Assembly: GCA_902806565.1 (NCBI GenBank)
Contig: CADCXA010000025.1
Location: 1,240,001-1,304,000 of the forward strand
Direction: 5' to 3'
DNA length: 64,000 bases
Source of the DNA: Hypoxylon rubiginosum
Lineage: Eukaryota; Ascomycota; Sordariomycetes; Xylariales; Hypoxylaceae
In this document: positions 22,041 to 33,298 of the stretch, in pieces
Numbering within the stretch: position 1 is the first letter of the stretch
Layout of the letters: every line of letters starts with the position of its first letter
Position numbers and translations under genes: made by a program
The notes under the pieces: generated by a model
The model's database searches: none
What the model was told of the DNA's origin: nothing
Seen by the model: the letters and a program-made list of their open reading frames with translations, nothing else

Positions 22041-23649
22041 GCTTGCGTTATGATAGTGGCAAAACTTTGGGGTAATTTACATTGACAGGGCCGTCGTTTG
22101 ACCCTTGGGATGGATTGACTTTCGTAAAATGTTATGGTGTTTTTAGCTTGCTTGCTTGTTTCCGTTTCGACGACCAATCTTGAAAATCAGATCAAAGCTA
22201 GGTATTTAGTGTATCTAAGGTAAACTTGAGCTTTGCTAAGATTTCTCGATTCTCGAATATCTTGTGCACGTATGAAAGGAATTGGTAGAGTGGGTAACTC
22301 TTCACTAGCGAGTCTGTGGACTTAAAAAAGGAGACAAGATGTAAATACCCTAAACTAATGAGACTGCTTGACCAACAAGAAGAAAGTTAGTACTTTGCTG
22401 ATATACGTGACGATAGATATAAGTCATCTACTTTGTAAATAGGAGACGTTTTAATATATACCTAAACCAACTTTGACAAGTTGACAAATTACCTAACTTA
22501 AACACACATACACAACGCACACACGCATGTATAGACGGGAGGCGGTCAAGGAGTCAGGACTTTGTCAATAAAAAAAAGGCGCCAAGGAAAATTAACCTTA
22601 ATTCAAGTCGACTTTTACTGACTTAGTGACTTGGGTAGTGACTGAATGCAGCCAAAGTGATCTGTCTGATCTGCCGCTTGGGGCTGCTGGGGCCGCTGCT
22701 GGGGACCTAGGACAAGGTTGGCGGCGTGGACGAGATACAGTGGTCGAAAGCGTAAGGATCCCTAACTAATCCGGGGTTAGGGACCCTAGGTACCAAAGTA
22801 TACTTCCTAAGAGAGGGGTCCACGGGTCTGCTATATAAATCTGCCCCCCCCGGACACAGCCTCGAGACGTAATAAGACGCATAAGGCTTGGGCAGGCTCG
22901 CAGCTCGCTGGGCAGATCATTTAGCAGATCCTTTAGCGTTGTCATGCTTGCATGGTCGCCCGGAAGACCCTCCAGCTTTCCCTCATTTTTTTTATTCTTT
23001 TTCTTTTTTTAAAGATCGACAACCTTGAACCTCTAATGAATTCATCCAATCGCATCGCCATGCCTTCTGCCCCTACTCACTAATTCACCTCATTACCTCA
23101 ACTCGCAGACTTGCAACCTTTCCCAAATCAACGCCTATCGTGCATCGTGCAAATCTGTTCCTTCAACAACGTTCTAAAGTCAGCGAAAATTGCTCGTCAA
23201 CAATCGCAGACGCAGACGCAGACGCATACGCATAACTCTAGCTAATCAATCTAACTAATTTTGCGCCTGCATCACTTGTAATAGTCGCTTCATCTCTCTT
23301 CCACCGAAATCGCATACTGGGTGGAAATTCTCTCTTCGAGACCTTCCTGCTAATATCTAACCCCAAATGTTCCCGATATCCTCCTCCGAGAACGCTACTT
23401 CAGCCCAATTCTTTGTGGTGCGCCTTGATCTTCTGTCTTCGCACTCGTCGGACTATGGATATCCTCCACATCCCAATGCCCCGTTCGAGTTCGTGTGATC
23501 CTGCATCCCGGCTGTGAGCTGTCGCATCAGTCTCCCAGTCAACGTCAACACCAGCTTCTGCGCCTACCCGCACCGGCGTCGTTGCCTTAATACCATACCG
23601 AACCTTGCACTCGACTATCTGCCACGGTCACCAAATACCGTTGGACAAT
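22041..23649 (+). promoter_or_regulatory. Long upstream region and probable 5' leader of Est1/Smg7-like gene
   Basis: About 1.6 kb between divergent genes. From about 22980 the plus strand is pyrimidine-rich, which suggests a core promoter and long leader. Two ATG-initiated short frames lie before the main ATG: 23036-23083 (15 codons) and 23367-23498 (43 codons). A hexamer repeat (CGCAGA/CGCATA, five copies) lies at 23205-23234. The transcription start was not determined. Confidence 0.5.
23205..23234. repeat. Hexanucleotide repeat CGCAGA/CGCATA x5
   Basis: Three CGCAGA units followed by two CGCATA units, in the probable 5' leader of the Est1/Smg7-like gene. Confidence 0.85.
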
Positions 23650-26600
23650 ATGGAGAATCCTCGAGACAAAGCCAGAGCATCCTGGGCGTACGTCTATAAC
23701 CGATAACTAAGGCCATATTGGTCTGACATGCTGGCTAACTTGGATGATAGGGATGCCCAGGAGATTCGTTCCGATATAATGGCTAAGATCAACAGCATGA
23801 AGAAAGAACGCGGCAGTATGAATGCTACTTCTCGCTTTGAAGAGGTCGAGAACGTGCTGGCTCAGTAAGACCTCACCTCCCCTGCCGTCGACTGCCTGTT
23901 CCTATGCTAACATTGCTCTAGACTCCGCCTAGCTTGCATGAATGCTATGTTCTTCGACTTCGAGTATGCGACCAGCAAGAATGTCGGGAGCACCCTGTGG
24001 CAGACTCATACTGTTCTCAACGCCGAGTATCGAAAGACCACGAGCCGCCTCACGACGCAGAACCAAGTCGTCATGAAACGTAAGCTGGAGAAACAGTACC
24101 GAGTATTTTTGAAAACGTCCGACTCCTTCTACACCGTCTACGTTCAAAAATTGAACGAGAGCTTCTATATTCCTGAGCTACGACGTATCGCTAAGGGCAG
24201 TGATTTCGACATCACTACGACCTCCGCTTCTAACTCGAGCCCTCCGCCCCAGCTCTGCGCGATGATCTTGAAGTCGTGCCAACTTACTTTGGTTCACCTA
24301 GGCGACCTAGCCAGGTACCGGTTCCAGATATCGGATAGGCATTCGGACAAGCCCTCGAACAGACCTACTACACATCCCGCTTTCGACAAAGCTGTGGATA
24401 GATATGGCCTAGCGAGTGCTCTTGATCCTAACGACGGCTTTGCTCACAACCAGATGGCCGTCTTACACCAGCTTCGACGTGAAAACCTTGGCATCGTGTA
24501 CCACTTCCACCGATCTCTCTGTGTCGAGAAACCGCATCCGTTGGGGATGGTCAATATTGAACAAATGTTTGCAGGCCTAGAGACTGCCCCTCCTCCCCGC
24601 AAGAAACATGTCCAAAGCCCTTACGAGACCATGGTTACCTGGTTTCTACGGCTGCATGCCTTTTTCTTTAAAGGCGAGCCATTTTCGCAGCAGTCTGAGC
24701 TTGAAACCGAGGTACTACATCGCATAGAGCTTGCGGTGAAGTCCGATACCAACGAGGTCCTATTACGCAAGATGATCTTGATTAACATCGCCGCTTATGA
24801 TCTTGCCCTGGAGAAAGTGACAAGTGAGTTTTTATTTAACCCCCATAACTTTGACGTACAACATACTGACTAAGGCTGAAAGAATCTTGGACGATGGAGG
24901 GATCTCAGTCTGCCCAGTTTCTGCTACGATTCAATATCCGCACGGTACTGATTCTCCTTCGTCTGCTAAGGGCGGGACTATTGGATGAGTCTGCAACATC
25001 CCCTAGCCCTAATGATGAGAATGAAAGCCAGAGCACTCGTGATGCCGAAAGTCCTATCTGCTTTAGCGAGCTCTTGATGAAGCTCCTTCCTCTCATCCGC
25101 CTCTACATCTCGTGGGTCTACGTTTCCAGAGCCGACGCCGAGAAATATCGAGAATTTCTCGAACCACACATTAGTGAAGTATATCGACTTCTCGCCGATA
25201 ATCTGACCTTACTCAATGTCACCATTGATAAGGCTACTAATACAACCACATCATCAAAGTATCTACTACCAGAGGATGCAGAGGCGCTTGGGCTGAGACC
25301 GTTGAATGACAAGAACCTACCGCTCTTTGTACAAACGGAGGAATTGTCTTCTTCGAAGGAGGACAAAGCTCGTAAGCCTCGCCAGAAAGTCTTCGGCCAT
25401 CAGTACGGGTCCCACACCGAAACAATCTGGCGCATCAGAGACATTATATACTGCGGCATCCTTTTGGCCAAGACTCCTACTTACCCCCTCTCGTTGAGTC
25501 TCGCAAAGCATGACGGACGATATATCGAGTGCTGGAGCTTCACCGATGATGCGCCGTCACATACCTTCATGGACGAGGCAAGCGTATCCCGTATGCTGAA
25601 CAAGCTTAGGCTCGGTGATATGAAAATCAAAACAGAGAAACCGGCGCACAAGCAGCCGAAACTGAGACCCTCCCGTGTCGATACGGCAGGTCCATCCGGC
25701 GTTGATATAGCCGGTCCATCTGGTGTCAATATAGTTGAGCCATCCCAGCAGAAAGGCAGTGTCAACCCTACAGACACTAAGCCACGACGTCGGCTAGATA
25801 AGGGAAAATCGGTCATGAAACAAGCGCCTAGCTCACTACTCGACACGGATCTTATTAGGGACAGCGAGATGATCGACATGGTAAACAAGCTTGTAGACCC
25901 GGTTCAAGATAGCCGGCCTCAATCGAGTCAAACCCACACCGACCCAAGCTACGGCATGAATACGACTATGGCAAACGACATCTTTGGTGGGTTGAACACG
26001 GATTCGGCGCAGCCTTCCCCGAGGTTTAAGACCATCCCAAACCTCTCATGGGATTATTTCTTATCGCCCACCCTATCTCGACCCGATAGTGTAGGTGGTA
26101 ACGTTCGGTTGACCACCAATGGTGATTATGTGCCCAGGAGTGCCCATGATCAGTTAGATGGCTTTGATTCATCTTTATACTTGAACGACCTAGACACTCC
26201 CATGCCGCATGTACACCAAAACGCTACAGAAGGCGCTCGACGCCAAGCATTAGGACCTCCTCAAAGAGTCTCACACCAGAGCAAGGATTCTCGTGACTCG
26301 TTAGAGATGTCGCGCAATGCGGTCCTCGATAGTATCACCTCTTCGCTATACGCCCAACACGGTTTGGCCCCCAGCAAGCCACAACCTTTGACGTTCGCGA
26401 ACTCAATGGACACCAATCCTTTGAGACCTCTACAATCAACTCCAGCAATGCCCGCCTCTCCGTATTTCCCGGAGACCAGCTCGCCGCAATTGCACAACCC
26501 CGGCAAAACTACCACGCCCAATTACATGGAGCGTTCGATCAGCCAGCACACCACTGCTTCTCCACAAAGCATTTATGCAACAGTTGGGTCGGGTAAACAG

Positions 26601-27071
26601 TCAGGATGGAATGGCGGTTCCCAAAGCCGCCTTAGCGACATCCTCAGAGACTCGAGTCCCGATGATGAAGATGAGATGGGGGTTTCAGCTCCGGGAAGCC
26701 TGGGGCAGATGCGAGGTAGAAATGCGTGTAAGAACGTGGCACCTGGTCCTCCCTCACCACAAGGCCATTCCCCTTTGGCTCAGGACTCTACTATGTACGA
26801 GCCTCTAGCCTTCTCGCACCCGAGCAGCCTCTATGGAGGTACTCCCGCTCCTCCTAACGGCCCTACCAACATGATCTTCTCGAACGGCAACTATTACAAT
26901 GCTAGCACCCCATTCGGTAGACTCGGCCAAGACTACAACAGCCAGGACGACCCTACATCTTTTCGAAATCAACTTCAATCCCTTGTAGGCGACAGTACGT
27001 TCGATTCGTACGATAAACATGTCTTGGAATCGGCCTTTCTCGATGACAAAGGGAAGCCGATGCAGAAATGA
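23650..27071 (+). CDS. Est1/Ebs1/Smg7-like protein (14-3-3-like and TPR domains)
   Basis: Four exons, 23650-23687, 23751-23864, 23922-24823 and 24883-27071, join to 1080 residues. The N-terminal half carries the Est1 14-3-3-like region (LRLACMNAMFFDFEYATSKNVGSTLW through LNESFYIPELRR), then the LVHLGDLARYR helix. The Est1 DNA/RNA-binding TPR-like region follows (DRYGLASALDPNDGFAHNQMAVL, VYHFHRSLC). The second half is long, Ser/Pro-rich and apparently disordered, with a short internal repeat (GPSGVDIAGPSGVNI). No C-terminal PIN nuclease domain is present, so the protein resembles Smg7/Ebs1 rather than Smg6. Relatives act in nonsense-mediated mRNA decay or telomerase recruitment; which applies here cannot be told from sequence. 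Confidence 0.92.
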
Positions 27072-27845
27072 TGGATCCCTTCTCTAGCTTCGTTACTCAA
27101 CGTTGACTACTCATCACTACCCATCACCAGTCACCGCCAACGCAAATATTTTGGAATGAGGGGCCTTGCAAGAATCATCCCCTAGGGAAGAGCTCCTTCG
27201 TCGTATTGGAAAAGGAGACGAATTCAGGTCTAGTATAAGAAGTGTTATACGGTCAGCACAGGAGGAACCACCCCAGTCTCAACATCCTTGGTACTTGGGG
27301 AGGATCCCTCATACGAACGACGCCATCGATTTATATAGGGCAACCTATGTATGTCACACGTCTTCGACCTAGCACTCTTCCATAGACCCGGCTGGTCACA
27401 CGACCAGTACCGGTGGACACGACAACTGCCGACAAGCTTAGAGCATTAACCGATCCATTGTTGAAGTCATTTCCGATGTTTGGTTCGCATATCTCGACAG
27501 AAGCACACGGCACCGAAATGATAAAAAGGATTATAAAAAAAAGATGTATGATTCAGTTGTTGAAACCCCAACAAATGCATAACCATGCTATATTCACGAC
27601 CCTTTTTTGTTTTTTCAGTTCGCCTTTGCACACAACGCAAAACAATTGCAAAATGGATATGCACCTCCCCGGCCTTATGTTAAAAACCCTTTGCCCTTTC
27701 CCTATATTCTAAATAAAAAAAACGCCGGCCTTTGCGCGAAGTTGAGTAACGTCAAAGCGTGTTTGGTTACGCGGCAGGAAGGAGAGAGAAAACAAACAAC
27801 GGTCTCTTCTCATCTTAATCTACGTATGCCGAAAAAGGTGGGTTT
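27072..27845. other. Convergent 3' region, Est1/Smg7-like and adenosine kinase
   Basis: About 770 bp between convergent genes, holding both 3' ends. Overlapping small frames on the two strands look random. Confidence 0.6.
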
Positions 27846-29693
27846 TTACGAGGAGGCGGTGTAGGCCTGCTTGGGGAAGGGATACCTATTGGTGAAGAAA
27901 GAGAAGAAAACCCCTGTTAGTATGATAGCTTGCTAGAGCACAGAAAGCAGGAGGGATGTTGGTTGTTGTTTGTGAGGTGGCAAGGAATAGGGGGAGGGAG
28001 GGGATGAAGTGCAAAAAGGGATGATAATTAGTGTTGCTAGTGTGGATAAGCTCTTCGCAAATAATGCTAAGTCGAGTTGCACGATGAATTTGCGCCATGA
28101 CGTGATATGGGGATAAGGAAAGTGAGGTGAAGAGAGGAGATCAAAGCACAGCAAAGTAAATAGGACGTACGAAGGACCCAATTCCTGGATGCTCAACCGC
28201 GCGAGCCACTGGCCCATGTCGACGCAGGTCTCGAGGGGCTTTCCCTGGACGAGACCGGCGACGAAGCCGCCGGCGAAGGCGTCGCCGGCGCCGTTGGTGT
28301 CGTTGATCTTGGCGGCGTCGATGGCGTGGACGGGGTACTGCGTGACGTCGTCCTGGCCCTGGACGGCGACGACGGTGGGCAGGGTGCCCTGCGTGATGAC
28401 CGCGATGCGGGGCTTCTTGGCGTTGGCCTTGGGGAGGTTGGCGAGGGCCCTGGCGATGCCGGGGACGTCGGTCTCGGCGACGGGAAGGGAGTGGGAGCGC
28501 GCGTAGGCGGCGGCCTCGCTCTCGTTGCAGATGACGTAGTCCCAGTAGGGGGAGGAGGCGTCGAGGGGGTCCTTGAAGAACTCGGCGATGAAGGGCGCCG
28601 AGACGTTGACGACGAAGGTCTTGTTGTTGGCGGCGGCTTCCTCGCCTAGGGCTTGGATCGCGGGGGGGCAGACTAGTTTGGGGGGAGAGAGAGGTTAGTT
28701 AGGGGGATAAATAGAGGAGGTAGGAAGGGGGTAGTAGAGATGGGCCAAGAAAGAAAGGGGTAAAATGGGGGAGGGGAGGGGAGGGGGGATAATCAGCTTA
28801 CCGGTGAAGTGGTAGCCGCCGACGTAGTAGAACTCGGCATTCTTAACGAGGTCCCAGATCTGGGGGCTCTTGAGGTGGTCGAGGTCGTAGTGGTTGGCGG
28901 CGGCGAGGTCGGTGCAGAGGCTGCGGTTGTGGCCGGTGATGACGACGCCGCAGCGGCCGGTGGGGTGCTCGGGGTCGACGCGGTACTCGACGCGCAGGCC
29001 GACCTGCTTGACGGCGTTGCGCAGGATGCCGGCGTACTTGTCGTCGCCCACGCCGCCCAGGTACACGACGCTCCCGGGGCCCAGCACGTACGAGGCGCCC
29101 CGCGCCGTGTTCTGCGCCGCGCCGCCCGCGATCAGCTTCGCGTCGTAGTTGTTCAGCAGCTCGTCGTACAGCGGGACGTGCTCCGGCGACGCCAGGATCG
29201 CGTCGTTCGCCTTGAGGTTGTACTTCTTGAGCAGCTCTTCGCTACCGACCGCTTGGATGTCTGTAAAAATTCGCCGCCACGAGATGCGTTTTGTAAGCCA
29301 GACCGTAACTACTTTTAGATAAACGTGGGGAAAATCTCGTTACGAATCCCTCCTCTTCCCAACTCGTGTGTGTATTCTCTAGCCCAGGACATACAGAGAC
29401 ACACATTCTCTCTCCCCCACGAATTCCAATATTGTATTGGATATGGATTTACCAAATCCTTCCGCTATTTTGTGATACTTCTATCCGAAGCCGCCGTACG
29501 GTAGCTTCTGCCTGTTGCTAGTTCTTGTCTGTTATAGACACACCACTCGATTGTCCTCATTTGCCATCCCCTTCCCATTGGAAGCTCCCCTAATTGGATC
29601 CCAGGCTCGCAAGGAAGAAGGAAAAAAGTGGTGAAACGTACCAAGCAGAGGGTTCTCCAGACATAGGAGAGGGTATTCTTTCGTGGCGGCCAT
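27846..29693 (-). CDS. Adenosine kinase
   Basis: Four exons, 29693-29642, 29260-28802, 28672-28171 and 27885-27846, join to 350 residues, the usual size. The enzyme phosphorylates adenosine to AMP in the cytosol. This salvages purines and removes adenosine released from S-adenosylhomocysteine in the methyl cycle. It is a PfkB/ribokinase-fold protein. The N-terminus reads YPLLCLENPLLDIQ; the glycine-rich substrate region GGAAQNTARG follows, then YLGGVGDDKYA and the catalytic DTNGAGDAFAGGF near residue 300. The last exon encodes only about 12 residues (YPFPKQAYTASS). The first intron is about 380 bp, long for this locus. The coding exons are strongly GC-biased at third positions. Confidence 0.95.
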
Positions 29694-30552
29694 GGCGGAT
29701 AGATAGCGGCGAGGTGAGGCGAGTGTTGGTGCTGCTGCAAGTGACTGGTAAGCTTCGTGGTGGTGTGCGGAATGTGTGGGAAGGACCCTGACTTTGGTGG
29801 GGTGAGATTTTCTTATAAGGGCGCTGGAGCCGAAGTGGGATGGCTTTGGAGGTACTCGGGGCACATTGGGCACTGTAGGAGCTGGCACAGCTGGTGGGGT
29901 TATAGTAGGACCGTAACGCTTTTGAGATTGTCCGAGGGAACAACCTGAAGGGACCCGAGGGAAGGGGAGTGGAGAACGGCATTCTTATGTAATTGTAATT
30001 TATTAGAATAAATCTCACTTGGGTACATATGTGCGTTCAATAATATTCATCGTCTACTCATGGTTTGGAAATTGGAATGATGGATATAAGACAGGTAGGT
30101 ATCTAAGATGATATAAATACCAGATAGCTCCTTTTTGATATCGGAACCCGGCCCTAGACGGAGCGGAGCCGGTATATCGTATGATGATATCATGCCCTGA
30201 ATCCGGACATAGCCTAGGTTAAAATGGTACCACGGACAGATTGGTTAGGTCTCTCTTATCACTTCATCACACGATATATATGTAATAACCCATGGTCGCT
30301 CATATGGAAGAGAAAATCCACTCATCCCTACTGGGACTGGGATTCTTCACAAGGACGGTACTTATTTTAATCCTTTTTTTTCATTCACTTCGTAAAGACG
30401 AGCAACACTAGAAAGAGGTGCAATGCAGAAGAATCGGATGCCGGGTACCCATTGAGCCTATCTCATATCGTAGCTCGCCAGTACCTAGGGAGATGCAAAG
30501 TGCAAAGTAAAACTCCAACCGCCGTGATGAACCATGACCTGGAGAACCCATT
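29694..30552. other. Adenosine kinase promoter and RPL2 3' flank
   Basis: About 860 bp with no gene. Both flanking genes are on minus, so it contains the adenosine kinase promoter and the RPL2 transcript end. The part from about 29990 to 30400 is AT-richer. Confidence 0.6.
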
Positions 30553-31513
30553 TTACTCCTTCGTCTTCTGGGTACCACGTAGCAGACCCGTCCGTCTCGC
30601 CGCAATAAGACCCGCCTTTTGACCTTGTGCCGCGTATCGAGAGATTGTCGAGGCCTTACCGATATGTTGATGATTACCCTAGTGCCGCACGTTAGCATCG
30701 ATACGATTCCCTCGGGTCCAGTTCTACTTACACCACCGTGAGGATGGTCGACGGGGTTCATGGCAACACCACGAGTCTTGGGCCAGCTGTTGCGCTTGAC
30801 GGCGAACTTATGCTTGGCACGGGAAGCCTTGAGGAGGGGCTTGTCAGTTCGGCCACCACCGGCAACGATACCGATCATTCCTCGCGAGCTGCTGCTGACG
30901 ACCTTCTTGGCACCCGAGGGGAGCTTAATTCGGGTCTTTCCCTCGTCGGGGTTGTGGCCGACAACGGTGATGTAGTTGCCGGAGGTGCGACCAAGAGTAC
31001 CGCGGTCACCGACCTTCTCCTCGACGTTGGAGATGACGGTACCTTCGGGCATGGAGCCGAGGGGTAGGACGTTTCCGACGGTAAGAGCGGCGTTCTTGCC
31101 AGCGTAGATGAATTGACCGGTGTACATGCCCTCGTTAGCGATGAAGGTCTCGGTGATCTGCTTGAACTTGTAGGGAGATCGGAAGGTGACGCGGGCGAGG
31201 GGAGCACCACGACCCGGGTCGTGGATGATCTCCTTGATCACACCTCGGACGTATCCATGTCGCTCAGCGTAGTCGAGGGATCGGAACTTGGCGGGAGCCT
31301 TGCGTAGTCGGGTGATGGAGGCTAGAAGAAATCAATTGTGAGTAAAGCTAGCTCGTAGCAGAATCAGAAGTGGTGTTGGAATGAAATGCGATGACTTACT
31401 GAAAATACCACCGTGACCCTTTCTCTGGTTACGAATCTATTTTGTTCCATTATATCAGCGACAAAAGCCTCGAATAGACAGGTAATAAATATCAAACATA
31501 CCACGCGACCCAT
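30553..31513 (-). CDS. RPL2: 60S ribosomal protein uL2 (Rpl2/RPL8)
   Basis: Four exons, 31513-31502, 31436-31400, 31321-30732 and 30678-30553, join to exactly 254 residues, the standard length of eukaryotic cytosolic uL2. Exon 1 codes for only MGRV and exon 2 for about 12 residues ([12 protein letters not shown]), so two early introns interrupt the N-terminus. Landmarks are [31 protein letters not shown], the peptidyl-transferase-proximal [11 protein letters not shown] (ending exactly at the third intron) and the basic C-terminus ending RGTQKTKE. The protein helps shape the peptidyl-transferase centre and the subunit interface. The gene is divergent from the RRM gene across about 600 bp. Confidence 0.97.
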
Positions 31514-32119
31514 GGTGCTGGTCTGCTATGCGTAATTCGGAATGTTGAAGGATGTTGGAGATTTGGTGGTTGAATTGACTGAAGAATTTTGAAAGAGGGC
31601 CGAAAATTGAAGAGCCGACAATTTTCCCTGGCGCAAAGATTGTGTGGGTTGAGCCTCGCTTGACCCTAATCGCTTCTTAGGTACGTATCTTTTTTTTTTT
31701 GTGGCTTGCAACCTTGGAAGTTTTGCACCTGCAAAATGGTCCGTGCTTCGAGTTGCGTTATGTAATCCGAGACACAGGCATTTCAGTTAGCTACGTACCA
31801 ACGTACCAACGTACCAACGGTGGAGTCAGGAAAAAAGACGCGCTGAACCCCCCCTGCGTCAAGCTTTAAGTTCGCGCTCCTAAAGTTCACCTATCGCCAA
31901 CTCCGCGTACAACCCTCAGCCTTTTCCACTTCCTCATACTCTCATACTTTCATCATCTAGCATTTCACCTTGCACCTTGCTGTATTCTTGCGGGATTATT
32001 TGCTAGCACTCCCGATTCAATTTGCACGTTACGGTACCATCGCATTTTCCCGTCGCTGTTTGTCCTCCTCTCGCAACACCCGTCGCTCGTCACAAGGCTC
32101 AAGCCATCGCCGACCGACA
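31514..32119. promoter_or_regulatory. Bidirectional promoter, RPL2 / RRM gene
   Basis: A 606-bp interval between divergent start codons. It contains a poly-T tract (about 31690-31700), three copies of ACGTACCA (31793-31816), and a pyrimidine-rich stretch before the plus-strand gene. I cannot assign specific factor sites. Confidence 0.55.
31793..31816. repeat. ACGTACCA x3
   Basis: Three perfect 8-bp copies in the RPL2/RRM gene promoter interval. The regular spacing could place identical protein-binding sites on nearly the same helix face, but this is inference. Confidence 0.85.
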
Positions 32120-33298
32120 ATGGCGAAACAACATGCTACCGAGTTTGAGAAGATTATCAATGCTGGTAGGTCGAACACATCCTGTCCATTTAGGATGGAA
32201 ATACAAATCAATCTACCTCCACCAATACTTCCTATGAGGAAACACATAAGGCTAATAGTTGGCTTCCCCAGGTCGAGAGCGCAAGAAGAACGAAGCCCTA
32301 GCAGCACGTATCTTTAAACGGGACAACCAGCGCCGATCGAGCGCCCCTGCTGCCGGATCACTCGCAGGCCGGGCTGGAGTTAAGAAGGTATAACAGCCTC
32401 CGCTCAACCTCGATAGAGTCTCGTGGCCATTAGATGCTGATTTATTTTATAAAGCGACTATCCTCGGCCGCACGCTTACCCGCCGGCGACATCAATGGCG
32501 AATGGACCCACGATCTACACCACTCACAAGGCAGAAAAGCCAAAGCGCAACAAGACCCTTCTTCGCTTGCAGCACGCATTCACGCACCGGGTACTACGAT
32601 ACCCAGAGCCAATAACCCTCGTCTTGCGCGCACGAACAGAACATCTAAGCTTGCAAATGCCTTAGAGCGCACCGCTTCGTCATCCAACAGTGCGAACCAA
32701 GTGAATGTGCGACGGCCGCCCACGCAGCCCGCAGGACAAGGCATCACGATTCGAGGCTTGGCCGGCCCCTATGCCGTAATGGCACAGAACTTTGCGCCGG
32801 GAACGACAGCTGCCGATATCGAGAGCGCGATGACGCCAGTCGGCGGCTTGGTCTCCAACTGTCGGCTGGTGAAGAGCCACCCGATTGTGATCGCCGAGAT
32901 CGTCTTCGAGAATAAAGAAGGGGCAGATCGTGTTATCCAAACATTTAACAATCAAACGGTAGGCCATCCCTAGGTCTACCCATGTACACTGCTCACAAGT
33001 ATAATAGGCCGATGGCAGAACGCTCCACGTATATCTCAAGCCTGGCGGCTCCTCCTACAAACCCGGACCGCCTACTGGACCTCGCGCTCAGCGTGATCAC
33101 GAGTCTCGCCAAGGTAACAACAACGTTATAGTGGACGGATCTATGGGTTTTGGTGGTGACCTGATGGAAACGGACTCGCAAGAAGGCGGTCGTTCCAACG
33201 GTGGCCTTTATAGTGACACCTTGGTCCCCCAGAATCAAGGCAACCACCCGAATGGCAACAATAGTCGCAGAGGCAGGGGCTTCCGGTCCGGAAGATAG
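32120..33298 (+). CDS. RRM-domain RNA-binding protein, possibly Yra1/ALYREF-related
   Basis: Four exons, 32120-32165, 32272-32387, 32455-32958 and 33008-33298, join to 318 residues. The N-terminus is short and basic (RERKKNEALAARIFKR, then AGSLAGRAGVKK). After a disordered stretch comes one RRM: YAVMAQNFAPGTTAADIESAM as RNP2 and helix 1, LVSNCRLV, IAEIVFENKEGADRVIQTFNNQT, then ADGRTLHVYLKPGG after the last intron. The C-terminus is Gly/Asn/Arg-rich and ends in RRGRGFRSGR. The layout is like mRNA-export adaptors of the Yra1/Mlo3 type, but family membership is uncertain. After the TAG stop, coding-like sequence continues in the same frame (see findings). Confidence 0.82.
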
